21,755 bases of DNA from a virus. The translations under genes were made by a program, and so were the position numbers. Shown here piece after piece: positions 6,671 through 13,190 of this stretch (its first letter is position 1; each line of letters begins with the position of its first letter). Location of the stretch: IMG/VR virus record IMGVR_UViG_3300046799_000096, positions 1 to 21,755 of that record. One strand, 5' to 3'. Below the pieces are notes generated by a model. It saw nothing but the letters and a program-made list of their open reading frames with translations, did not search any database and had not been told where the DNA came from.

Positions 6671-7879
6671 TCAGACGACCCTCTGCATGACGACGCTGCC
6701 GTTGCGGTAGAACTGATTGACCGCGACGCCAGCGCCAGCCGCCGCCGCGTCGTTGGCCGCGTTGACCAGTGCCCCACTGGCGATCTTGTTGACCGTCACC
6801 ACGCCCGTTCCCGCCGGTGTCAGCGTGATCGACAGATCGGCCCCGGAGCCGGAACCCGCGATCGATGCCGCGCCTGTCGGCGTTCCCGTCGTGCCGGTAA
6901 TCCAGGCCAACCCCTGGCCCGCCAGCATGGTCATGGCGCGAGCATCGGTGAACGTAGCCAGCGTCGTGTCGACGCCGTGCAGCCACGTTCCTTCAGTCTG
7001 GAACGGGCCATACGGATATTGCGACGCGACGCCGGTGATGTCGCCGCTGGCGTAGAACGCGCGGCCCGTTTGCCCAACGCTGGCGTTAGGCTCGACATTG
7101 AATGCTATATAGGTCTTGACGGGGAAGCCCGTGCTATTCGCTTCACCTGAATGGGCAACAGAGAAAGCAAAGCCGACGTTCTTACCTTCGCCTCCGGTTC
7201 CCGACGCGACGTTCTTCTCTGGCACGAACAACAATCCGCCCGAGTTATTCCCGGGCAACGACCGATCACGTTTGAACCCGGCATCCACGCCCCGGTTGAC
7301 GTAGTTCAGTTCACCAATCCAACCGCTGAAGTTGGTTGTCGTATCAATTGGCGACTCACACTCGATCCAAAGAGCTTCAAAAGTAGTGAGTTGGGGCCTT
7401 ATCGCGGTCTCAGATCGGGTGACGATCGAAAGCGCCGTGTCATGTCCGGCGCCGGTCGCCGTGCTGATGTAGTCGATCCGATGTCCTGTTACCGTATTGG
7501 CGCCTGTGTTTTGTGCGATGAAATGATTACCCGCGATACCATTGGCCGGTGGCGCGCCAGTCGTTAATGAATTGATCTTAAAATTGAAATCCACGGTTTG
7601 ATTCGACTGTCTGGCGACCCACGCGGTTTGCAGGAACCCGCCTCCCACGTCATACGCGTAGCAGCCCAGGTCCTCGGACGCGTTCGTCACCAGTTGCCAT
7701 CTGTTGACGCCCGGGGTTTGGAAGTAAAGGCCTTTCCCCGTCCCGCCCGCCACGCCGTTGAATGCCAGGATCGGCGTTCCGGTGCCATCACCAAGCGTTC
7801 CGCCCGACGTGGGCAAAAACGCCGCGTTCAGGTCGCCGGCGAGCAACGCATCGCCGATCGCCCATGGATATCCGGTCAT
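6671..7879 (-). CDS. Tail fibre / receptor-binding protein (402 aa)
   Basis: The start is the ATG at 7879, which overlaps the TGA of the previous fibre gene (ATGA); the frame is open further upstream only as a shadow of that gene. The N-terminus, MTGYPWAIGDALLAGDLNAA followed by SGGTLGDGTGTP, is a typical entry segment of alphaproteobacterial phage fibres. The middle (about residues 40-330) is rich in G, T, N and aromatics with no helix runs, consistent with a beta-structured shaft or knob. The end includes SITLTPAGTGVVTVNKIASG and a short helix (LVNAANDAAAAGAGVAVNQFY) before VVMQRVV. I see no catalytic motif. It is flanked by other fibre genes, so it is probably part of the adsorption apparatus. 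Confidence 0.7.
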   Translation of the reverse strand: MTGYPWAIGDALLAGDLNAAFLPTSGGTLGDGTGTPILAFNGVAGGTGKGLYFQTPGVNRWQLVTNASEDLGCYAYDVGGGFLQTAWVARQSNQTVDFNFKINSLTTGAPPANGIAGNHFIAQNTGANTVTGHRIDYISTATGAGHDTALSIVTRSETAIRPQLTTFEALWIECESPIDTTTNFSGWIGELNYVNRGVDAGFKRDRSLPGNNSGGLLFVPEKNVASGTGGEGKNVGFAFSVAHSGEANSTGFPVKTYIAFNVEPNASVGQTGRAFYASGDITGVASQYPYGPFQTEGTWLHGVDTTLATFTDARAMTMLAGQGLAWITGTTGTPTGAASIAGSGSGADLSITLTPAGTGVVTVNKIASGALVNAANDAAAAGAGVAVNQFYRNGSVVMQRVV

Positions 7880-9306
7880 GCTGTTAATCCTTGCATTTCC
7901 GCATCCGACAAAAGGCGCGGCCAGTATTGAACCCGCCGCAGATAACCGCTCATTTGCTCGCTGAAAGACGCCGGGACCGTCCCGAACAGCGTGACGCCAT
8001 TTGTCGCCAGCACCGCGTACCCCGTCGCCAATGGCGCCGCCGCGATCGTGCCGCCGTTCAGGCACATCCTGGCGGACCCAGGGGACCACCCGGACGCGAC
8101 TTTCGTAATGGCGTTGGCCGTTACCGTGTTGGCGGTCGCGCAAAAGCCGCCATCATATTGCACCATGACCAACGATGACGCCTCATACATGGGCGACCCA
8201 GCCCCCGCTGCCGTTGGGCCGATGACGCGGCTGTTCTTCCCGGTCATAATGGCGTCAAAGTTCACGAACTCCGCGAACCACGTCCCGCCCGGAGACGCGA
8301 ACCACGGCGACATGTTCGCGGGGGAAATGGTGCAAATATCGACCTGACGCGCCGCCGCACCCGACGTGGTCGGAATATACGACGTTGGGAACGTTCCGAC
8401 CTCGACCTGCTGTCCCCAGACCCACACGCCGTCCACGTTATTGCCGGTAGAAACCGAGCCGCCGATCGTGTTGGTGGCTCCTGGCCGGATGTTACTGACA
8501 TAGGTTCCCGCGCCAGCCGATGACGTGGCATTGATCGAGCAACGATACCAACCGCCACCGATCAGGCGAATCGTCGCCGCCGCTCCGGCACTTTGCGAAT
8601 CGATCGTGCCATTGGACAGATTAAAGGTCGCGGACTGTCCGGTGCCAGTGAACCCGGTGTTGCCCAGTTCCATGTAAATGAAATTCATTCCAACCGGTTT
8701 GGCGTATAGTGAATAAACGTAAGGAGTGCCCGGCGCGCCGCCGAACGTCGTGAAAAACTGATGCACCGCGCTAAACGCACCCGGAATAAGCGCCATCGCG
8801 GTCGCCGCCCCGGATGGGGCGGTTCCGACGTTCTGCGTGATGCCGTCCACAGACCCGCTTGGAACCGAGCCGGCGAGCCAGTTAGTTGAGGGAAACGCGA
8901 TATTCGTCCGCGCCTCCTCGATCAGCAGCCCGCGCGACACACCGCCCGCGTAATCCCAGCGCGGCGTGTTGATCGCGGCGGTTTGCACGATGCCGCTCGC
9001 GTCGGTGTATGTCGCGGTCGAGGCGCGGCTGAACGTGACGCCCGCCGGCATGGTGCCGGAAGACATGAAATTGAGGTCGAGCGTCTTACCAGGAGGACCA
9101 CCGCCAACCGGCGTGCTACCGCCACCGGACTGGGACACCATCTGGCGGCTGAAGTGTTTGCACCAGCCCATCGGGCTGACCGGGCCAATGACCTTGCCGC
9201 AGGAGCGAGGCGGGACGAAGAAGCGGCAGTAGCCGCATTTCTCCCTGCCCCCGGCATCGGTATAGCGCGCGGCGCTTTTGGTGACCCGGTGGACGACGAA
9301 GCTCAT
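7876..9306 (-). CDS. Lectin-like tail fibre with N-terminal four-cysteine HiPIP-like module
   Basis: This 476-aa protein is ATGA-coupled at both ends. Residues 1-52 hold a compact module with Cys24, Cys27, Cys36 and Cys49 (C-x2-C-x8-C-x12-C). It has a Tyr at 15 and the block CGYCRFF ... GPVSPMGWCKHF, which closely follows the high-potential iron-sulfur protein pattern (CxxC ... C ... GWC). A glycine/serine linker (about 57-72) leads to a fibre part: TFSRASTATYTDASGI (91-106), then RGLLIEEARTN (125-135), a pattern common in phage lectin-like fibres. The C-terminal half ends SGYLRRVQYWPRLLSDAEMQGLTA, as in LamG/concanavalin-like domains. Likely role: a virion fibre that binds a surface glycan. 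Whether the module carries a 4Fe-4S cluster, zinc or disulfides cannot be read from sequence. Confidence 0.8.
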   Translation of the reverse strand: MSFVVHRVTKSAARYTDAGGREKCGYCRFFVPPRSCGKVIGPVSPMGWCKHFSRQMVSQSGGGSTPVGGGPPGKTLDLNFMSSGTMPAGVTFSRASTATYTDASGIVQTAAINTPRWDYAGGVSRGLLIEEARTNIAFPSTNWLAGSVPSGSVDGITQNVGTAPSGAATAMALIPGAFSAVHQFFTTFGGAPGTPYVYSLYAKPVGMNFIYMELGNTGFTGTGQSATFNLSNGTIDSQSAGAAATIRLIGGGWYRCSINATSSAGAGTYVSNIRPGATNTIGGSVSTGNNVDGVWVWGQQVEVGTFPTSYIPTTSGAAARQVDICTISPANMSPWFASPGGTWFAEFVNFDAIMTGKNSRVIGPTAAGAGSPMYEASSLVMVQYDGGFCATANTVTANAITKVASGWSPGSARMCLNGGTIAAAPLATGYAVLATNGVTLFGTVPASFSEQMSGYLRRVQYWPRLLSDAEMQGLTA

Positions 9307-9971
9307 CCGAACGATACCAGTTCAGCGCGAAGCGGTGCGCCAGAGTAATTGGATTGCTGGACCCACAGATTTGCCCTGGTCACCACCTGCTGCCACTGGG
9401 CATCCGCCTGCGCCGCGCGATCGTCGTCCAGCTCGAACAACGCGCCGTGCTTGATCACGCCCCAAAGGTAGACCGCGTAAAGCTGTTCCAGGATCGGATT
9501 GGTGTCGGAGGGGAGGAGGAGAGGCTTCGGCCGCGCGTACCACTCCATCAACACCTGTTGCGGCATCCAGGCGGGGTCCGGCGGGTCGGGGAGGACGGGG
9601 TGGGGGAGAAACTCGATACAGTCCCCCGTCAGCCTGTAGGCCGTGCACACCTGCCCAACCGCGCCAACCACGGCGCCTTCCATCCATGCGCTGGAATACG
9701 CCCCGGTCCAGTGCCCACTCCAGGCGTCCTTGAGTTCGAGCAGCTCGCCACTGGTGGCGTCACGGATCGACGCCATCGTGGCGAAGTCAGCCGGTAGGGT
9801 GATGTAGGCGGCGTCGATCGCCTGCGTGCCAGACGTGATCATGCAGCGGGCACGCAGCGTCTCGGCGATCTCCGTTTCCACCATCAGGACCCAGCCGGGA
9901 ATCAGAGAGGCGACGTCTCTCCGATTCAGCCAGTTCTGAACATCATCGACGAGCTGCTGATAAGAGGCCAC
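9303..9971 (-). CDS. Head-tail adaptor protein (SU10 adaptor type)
   Basis: The 222-aa product starts with a GTG at 9971, three bases after the previous TGA, with a weak AAGAAG site upstream. The N-terminus, MASYQQLVDDVQNWLNRRDV then LIPGWVLMVETEIAETLRAR, is the typical helical start of the adaptor family of short-tailed phages (SU10 adaptor, functional counterpart of T7 gp11 and P22 gp4). ITLPADFATMASIRD (about 57-71) and a helical C-terminus (LEQLYAVYLWGVIKHGALFE, then QADAQWQQVVTRAN) fit the same fold. Twelve copies would join the portal to the nozzle. Unusually, the nozzle-like gene is not next to it: about 7 kb of fibre genes lie between them. Confidence 0.8.
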   Translation of the reverse strand: MASYQQLVDDVQNWLNRRDVASLIPGWVLMVETEIAETLRARCMITSGTQAIDAAYITLPADFATMASIRDATSGELLELKDAWSGHWTGAYSSAWMEGAVVGAVGQVCTAYRLTGDCIEFLPHPVLPDPPDPAWMPQQVLMEWYARPKPLLLPSDTNPILEQLYAVYLWGVIKHGALFELDDDRAAQADAQWQQVVTRANLWVQQSNYSGAPLRAELVSFG

Positions 9972-9974
9972 CGA

Positions 9975-10622
9975 TCACTTCTTGTCGTTCTTCTTGTCGT
10001 TTTTCTTGTCGTCATCCTTATCGTCGTCGTGGGTGACGGTCGTCCGCGGCGGCATGGTCACGGATGCCTGCTCGCCGCGCGGCGGCGTGGTCGAGGTGGC
10101 CTGCTGTGGCGGCGGGTTCACGCCCGCCCGGTGGGTGGTTCCTTCAGGCGAGACCGGCGGGTCGTTCTCGCCGGGGCGCGCGCGATGCGTTCCCGCCCCG
10201 CGCGCCGTCGGGTCGGAGAAATCCGGGTTGCCGGGGGCCTGGACGCCATCCGCGGTGTAATAGGGCTGGGTCAGGCTTTCCTCCGCGATCAGGCCCATCC
10301 TGATACGCTCCTCGGCCGCCGCCATCGCGGCGGCGACCGGATCATCAGCATCAGGATAGAGTTTGCCCAGCAGGGAGCGGTCGAACCCGTCGATCAGCAC
10401 CGGGCGCAGCGGGCCGAGGGGTTTGATCTCGGTCATGCCGTCCTCGGTGCCAGGCAGCATCCCGATGCCGGCCAGCGGCACCGTGCCGACGCCGGCCGTG
10501 CTGCCGGGTGGCATGATGCTACCCCGGTTCATGTTGTAGGGGGCCGTCGCATCGGGGCCGATGCCGGGCGTGCGCCGCATCGGCGCCGGAGGGGGCGTGG
10601 TGGTCGAGGTTCCGCTGGCCAT
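9975..10622 (-). CDS. Proline-rich phage protein with acidic/basic C-terminal tail (215 aa)
   Basis: The start is the ATG at 10622, preceded by a strong AAGGA site (AAGGAAATCATAATG); an ATG 24 codons upstream would overlap the previous gene. Residues 1-60 are low-complexity and proline/glycine-rich. Residues 65-115 include PLRPVLIDGFDRSLLGKLYP and a helix, DPVAAAMAAAEERIRMGLIA. The rest is disordered-looking and ends in a D/K tail (residues 197-215, DDDKDDDKKNDKKNDKK) encoded by short tandem repeats at 9977-10030. No family is recognised. The position between capsid and adaptor suggests a head or head-tail protein. Confidence 0.6.
   Translation of the reverse strand: MASGTSTTTPPPAPMRRTPGIGPDATAPYNMNRGSIMPPGSTAGVGTVPLAGIGMLPGTEDGMTEIKPLGPLRPVLIDGFDRSLLGKLYPDADDPVAAAMAAAEERIRMGLIAEESLTQPYYTADGVQAPGNPDFSDPTARGAGTHRARPGENDPPVSPEGTTHRAGVNPPPQQATSTTPPRGEQASVTMPPRTTVTHDDDKDDDKKNDKKNDKK
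9978..10030 (-). repeat. Short imperfect tandem repeats encoding the D/K-rich tail
   Basis: The plus strand shows near-repeats of cttgtcgtt/cttcttgtcgtttttcttgtcgtc with a period of 9-12 bases. They encode alternating Asp/Asn/Lys at the C-terminus of the 215-aa protein. Such a tract can vary in length by slippage. Confidence 0.7.
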
Positions 10623-10632
10623 TATGATTTCC

Positions 10633-10944
10633 TTACAGTTTCGACCTGTCGTCGGTTCGGAAGACGCAGTTATCCGGGTCGTCCAGCCAGGCATTCAACG
10701 CCTTCTCGTCGTCGGTAATCCCCAGTTTCCGCAGGCGGTTCCAGACCACGAGCGGGATGCGGGCGACGTGGACGGTGTCGCGCCGCACCAGGGGGTCGAA
10801 GTCGGACGCGATCTGTTTGGCGCTCTCGACGATCGCTTTGGTATCCTGCGAGTGGACGAACAGCAGCGTGCCGTCGGCCTCCCGCTCCACCTCGGTCAGG
10901 CGGCGTGACGAGGGGTTGAAGGACGAATACAGAAGGTTACCCAT
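10633..10944 (-). CDS. Hypothetical head-region protein (103 aa)
   Basis: I start at the ATG at 10944 (MGNLLYSSFNPSSRRLTEVE). The frame is open further upstream, but that part lies opposite the HNH gene's start and looks non-coding. The TAA is ten bases before the next ATG. A VHVARIPLVVWNRLRKLGI block (about 58-76) followed by DDEKALNAWLDDPDNCVFRT (78-97) is a pattern I associate with small proteins encoded next to capsid genes in short-tailed phages of proteobacteria; their function is unknown. No membrane segment or enzyme motif is visible. A virion or assembly role is inferred from position. Confidence 0.65.
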   Translation of the reverse strand: MGNLLYSSFNPSSRRLTEVEREADGTLLFVHSQDTKAIVESAKQIASDFDPLVRRDTVHVARIPLVVWNRLRKLGITDDEKALNAWLDDPDNCVFRTDDRSKL

Positions 10945-11029
10945 GGGCGTATGCCATGTTGGAAACGGAACGCCACCGGGTGTGATACCCCGGCGACATT
11001 CCCGGCCATGGACCTTGGTGGAGGCCGTG
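10945..11029. other. Divergent gap between the HNH gene and the 103-aa gene
   Basis: These 85 bases separate two divergently oriented starts, so they would need to hold any promoter for the plus-strand HNH gene. The ribosome site of that gene, GGTGGAGG at 11017-11024, is clear. I see no convincing -35/-10 pair on either strand. Confidence 0.4.
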
Positions 11030-11521
11030 ATGGCCATGAACAAACTGCCCGATATCGACTTCATCCGCGAGTGCCTGGATTATGATCCCGACACCGGAAT
11101 ATTCCGATGGCGTGAACGACCCCGTTCGCATTTCGTCAGCGACAGGGGTCATCGGCAATGGAATGGCAAATTCGCGGGGAAACCAGCGGGATCGCGTTCC
11201 CGTCCCGGCGGCCATGCTTGTTGGGTCATCCGATTGTCTGGTCATCTTTGGAGAGCCCACCGCCTCGCGTGGCTCATGATCCATGGGGCCGACCCCGTTC
11301 AAGGGATCGACCACATCGACGGAGACCTCTTGAACGATCGGATCAACAACCTCGATGTCAAAGGTGTGACCCTCAGCGGGAACAGGCGCGGTTACGATGC
11401 CCGCGTCGTGGTAGACGGGAAATCGCATTACCTCGGATATTTCAAGACGATCGAGGAGGCCGCCGGAGCGCGGCGAGATGCCGCCGGCATGCCGCCTGGA
11501 GAGTTCGTCCGTCATAAGTAA
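11030..11521 (+). CDS. HNH endonuclease with AP2-like DNA-binding domain, opposite strand
   Basis: This is the only supported plus-strand gene. The start is the ATG at 11030 (GGTGGAGG five bases upstream); the ATG at 11036 is an alternative. The 163-aa product has a YDPDTGIFRWRERP entry (18-31), then HRLAWLMIHGADP (77-89), GIDHIDGDLLNDRINNL (92-108) and an AP2-like end (YDARVVVDG, KSHYLGYFKTIEEA at 122-144). This is the layout of HNH-AP2 homing endonucleases of phages. The stretch that normally follows NR-x2-NL, with the QN-x2-N residues, appears to be missing: NLD runs straight into KGVTLS. It may therefore be impaired. It lies convergent to the capsid gene and antisense to the structural operon, as expected of a selfish insertion. 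Confidence 0.85.
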   Translation: MAMNKLPDIDFIRECLDYDPDTGIFRWRERPRSHFVSDRGHRQWNGKFAGKPAGSRSRPGGHACWVIRLSGHLWRAHRLAWLMIHGADPVQGIDHIDGDLLNDRINNLDVKGVTLSGNRRGYDARVVVDGKSHYLGYFKTIEEAAGARRDAAGMPPGEFVRHK

Positions 11522-11543
11522 TCGCCCGTCCAGATCGTTACGA

Positions 11544-12527
11544 TCACTGATTTAGGTCAGCTATCCACGCGTGCGCCTTCGGCGCCGTCGGCCTTATCGA
11601 GCCTTCGAAAATCACCGCGCCCTGTTGGTTGTCGCCGGTCCTGGCGTAATCCGTTTGGATAACGTCACGCCCCGGTAGTGGCGCCAGTTCGACGTAGTCG
11701 GTGGAGACCAGCAGGATCTGTTTGGCGGGGCAGAAGCGATCCGGGGCGAGTTGAATGGCGCCAAAGTTGGTCCTGTAAACATCGACCGCGCCCATTATGG
11801 TTACCTCTTCGCGAGACGTGACGTTCTGAATGTTCTGCGCGACGACGGCGTTGCCGGTGCCGCCCTGCGACAGCGTGGCGAAGTAGGCTTTGACGTTGCC
11901 GCTCATGATGCCAAGCGTCGGCTTGCCACCCGCCTGCCAGCACTGCTGCACGGCCGCGTCGATCATCGCCAGGGTAAGATCGCGCAGCGTGCCCGCCGTG
12001 CCGACGTTGGACCCGTCGCCAACCGGCATCACGCCCGCACCCGCGCCTCTCGATCCATTCAGGCAATAGGCGGGAAGCCCCGACATATGCCTTGGATCGG
12101 TGATGGTGCGGACCAGCGGGGAGGTGCAGGCGAACTCGAGGTCACGCTTCACTTCCATGCCGCGCAGGATCAACTGGCGATCATATTCATCCTCGCCGCC
12201 GACCATATCGACCGCGCGCAGCGTGTTGGACACGCCCACCGTGCGGACGATGATCTGCGCGATGTTGTTCATACGGACCGGCTTCGTGACCGCCTGCATG
12301 CTGGCGGTGAAACCCTCGGGCTGGGCATTGTCGGCCACGACCCCAAGCTCCTGGACGATCCACTCGGTGAGGATTTGTTTCGCTTCCACGCTGGGGATCG
12401 CCGAGACCAGGGGAGTCTCGTCGGGGTCGATCTGAAAGATCACGTCGCGGAGATCCTCGCGTACGCCTACCGCGACGGGCTCCAGATACGTATTGGCGGG
12501 GGCCGCACCCATGGTGCCAAGGGCCAT
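11544..12527 (-). CDS. Major capsid protein (SU10 type, HK97 fold)
   Basis: I start at the ATG at 12527 (MALGTMGAAPANTYLEPVAV), with GGAG nine bases upstream; the longer open frame is leader sequence. The 327-aa product shows the pattern of the SU10-like capsid family: IDPDETPLVSAIPSVEAKQ (33-51), TEWIVQELGVVADNAQPEG (54-72), NNIAQIIVRTVGVSNT (87-102), a helix at DEYDRQLILRGMEVKRDLEF (113-132) and a late strand block (REEVTIMGAVDVYRTNFG, then LVSTDYVELAPLPG). Hundreds of copies build the icosahedral or prolate shell. The scaffold gene upstream and adaptor downstream agree. No cleavage motif or protease is seen. Confidence 0.9.
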   Translation of the reverse strand: MALGTMGAAPANTYLEPVAVGVREDLRDVIFQIDPDETPLVSAIPSVEAKQILTEWIVQELGVVADNAQPEGFTASMQAVTKPVRMNNIAQIIVRTVGVSNTLRAVDMVGGEDEYDRQLILRGMEVKRDLEFACTSPLVRTITDPRHMSGLPAYCLNGSRGAGAGVMPVGDGSNVGTAGTLRDLTLAMIDAAVQQCWQAGGKPTLGIMSGNVKAYFATLSQGGTGNAVVAQNIQNVTSREEVTIMGAVDVYRTNFGAIQLAPDRFCPAKQILLVSTDYVELAPLPGRDVIQTDYARTGDNQQGAVIFEGSIRPTAPKAHAWIADLNQ

Positions 12528-12728
12528 GTCGCATGTCTCCAACGCTGGCGCGGCGCTCCACGTGGAGCCGCTCGCGCGGTGAAACCGAAGAGGGGATTGG
12601 TTTCGCGTTGGTCTCGACACGCCTGGCGTGGTGGGTGATCGCTCACTCCACGGGGCGGGAAGGGCCTCGGACGACGGCACGGCCCGCTCTCCGGTGGGTG
12701 CTTTCGCACTCCATTGAGCGACGGCGGA
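12528..12728 (-). promoter_or_regulatory. Structured leader upstream of the capsid gene
   Basis: This 201-base gap is long for an operon whose other genes overlap. On the minus strand it contains a small hairpin with a GAAA loop (GTGC-GAAA-GCAC, near 12701), an inverted repeat GAAACC/GGTTTC (near 12581-12605) and a strong hairpin at 12550-12571. I see no clear promoter. It may be an RNA processing or attenuation site that sets capsid output, or the remnant of a gene; the open frame through it has no family resemblance. Confidence 0.4.
12550..12571 (-). other. Hairpin 23 bases upstream of the capsid start
   Basis: The bases gcggc-gc-tccac-gtgga-gccgc form a 10-bp stem with a two-base bulge; its core, 12555-12568, is a perfect 14-bp palindrome. 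There is no following T-run on the minus strand, so it is not a standard terminator. Confidence 0.6.
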
Positions 12729-13190
12729 TTATTGAGACAACACCGCCCCGTTGTCCAGCGGAAGGATGGCGAAACACTTCCTGGAGACCGGATCGCGCCG
12801 CGCCGTGCCGTTTTTCTTCCAGGCGGTCAGTCTCCCCGCGATAGCGCCGGCCGGCATGCCCGTTACCGTCATCAACTCCGACACGGTCAGACCGTCAGGC
12901 GCCGCCATCCGCAGGACTTCGTAGAGGGAGTGCGCGTCACCCGTCACCACGGGAGCTGGTGGAGGCGGCAGGGGCGGCACGCGGGTCCGCGCTTTCTGAC
13001 GGGTACCACCCGACGGGTAGGGCGGGCCGCGAAAAGACATCGACACCGGGCCAAACTCACGTTCCATTTCCAGCAACACGTCACGCCTGCGCGTGAGTGT
13101 GTTGAGGTCATCCTGTATCTTCGCCAGTTCCTCGCGCAGCCAGGAATGGACCACGCGCTTCGTATCCGGCTTCAGACCTTTCTTTTTCAT
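12729..13190 (-). CDS. Coiled-coil plus winged-helix-like protein between scaffold and capsid
   Basis: The ATG at 13190 overlaps the scaffold TGA (ATGA); a longer frame exists but only over the scaffold gene. The 153-aa product starts MKKKGLKPDTKRVVHSW. It has a heptad helix at about 15-46 (REELAKIQDDLNTLTRRRDV), a proline-rich linker (52-84), and a C-terminal domain (86-142) that reads as a winged helix-turn-helix: HSLYEVLRMAAP, then LTVSELMTVTGMPAGAIAGR, LTAWKKNGTARRD, and a strand KCFAILPL. The domain resembles DNA-binding regulators rather than structural proteins. A head-assembly partner that contacts DNA, or a regulator of late genes, are both possible. No family is recognised. Confidence 0.7.
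   Translation of the reverse strand: MKKKGLKPDTKRVVHSWLREELAKIQDDLNTLTRRRDVLLEMEREFGPVSMSFRGPPYPSGGTRQKARTRVPPLPPPPAPVVTGDAHSLYEVLRMAAPDGLTVSELMTVTGMPAGAIAGRLTAWKKNGTARRDPVSRKCFAILPLDNGAVLSQ

Noticed and set aside
6498-6671. Possible Rz1-like nested lipoprotein gene in another frame of the membrane/coiled-coil gene (starts MWSMMSPPGSDP)
   Set aside because: It has no N-terminal signal with lipobox; the cysteine pair is near the end. It looks like a proline/serine-rich shadow frame.
3939-8000. Possible diversity-generating retroelement acting on the fibres
   Set aside because: No reverse transcriptase or template/variable repeat pair with adenine-specific changes is visible. The spike repeats are ordinary old duplications.
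10937-11515. 192-aa open frame on the minus strand opposite the HNH-AP2 gene
   Set aside because: The plus-strand product has recognisable HNH and AP2 motifs and a good ribosome site; the minus-strand product has neither.
11533-11545. Palindrome gatcgttacgatc at the capsid gene end, whose minus strand shares 9 bases with the boxes upstream of terL
   Set aside because: A 9-base match is not rare in 22 kb searched on both strands, and cgtaacg occurs several more times in the window. There is no T-run for a terminator.
11751-12638. 295-aa open frame on the plus strand opposite the capsid gene
   Set aside because: It is an arginine/histidine/glycine-rich shadow of the capsid gene with no domain pattern.
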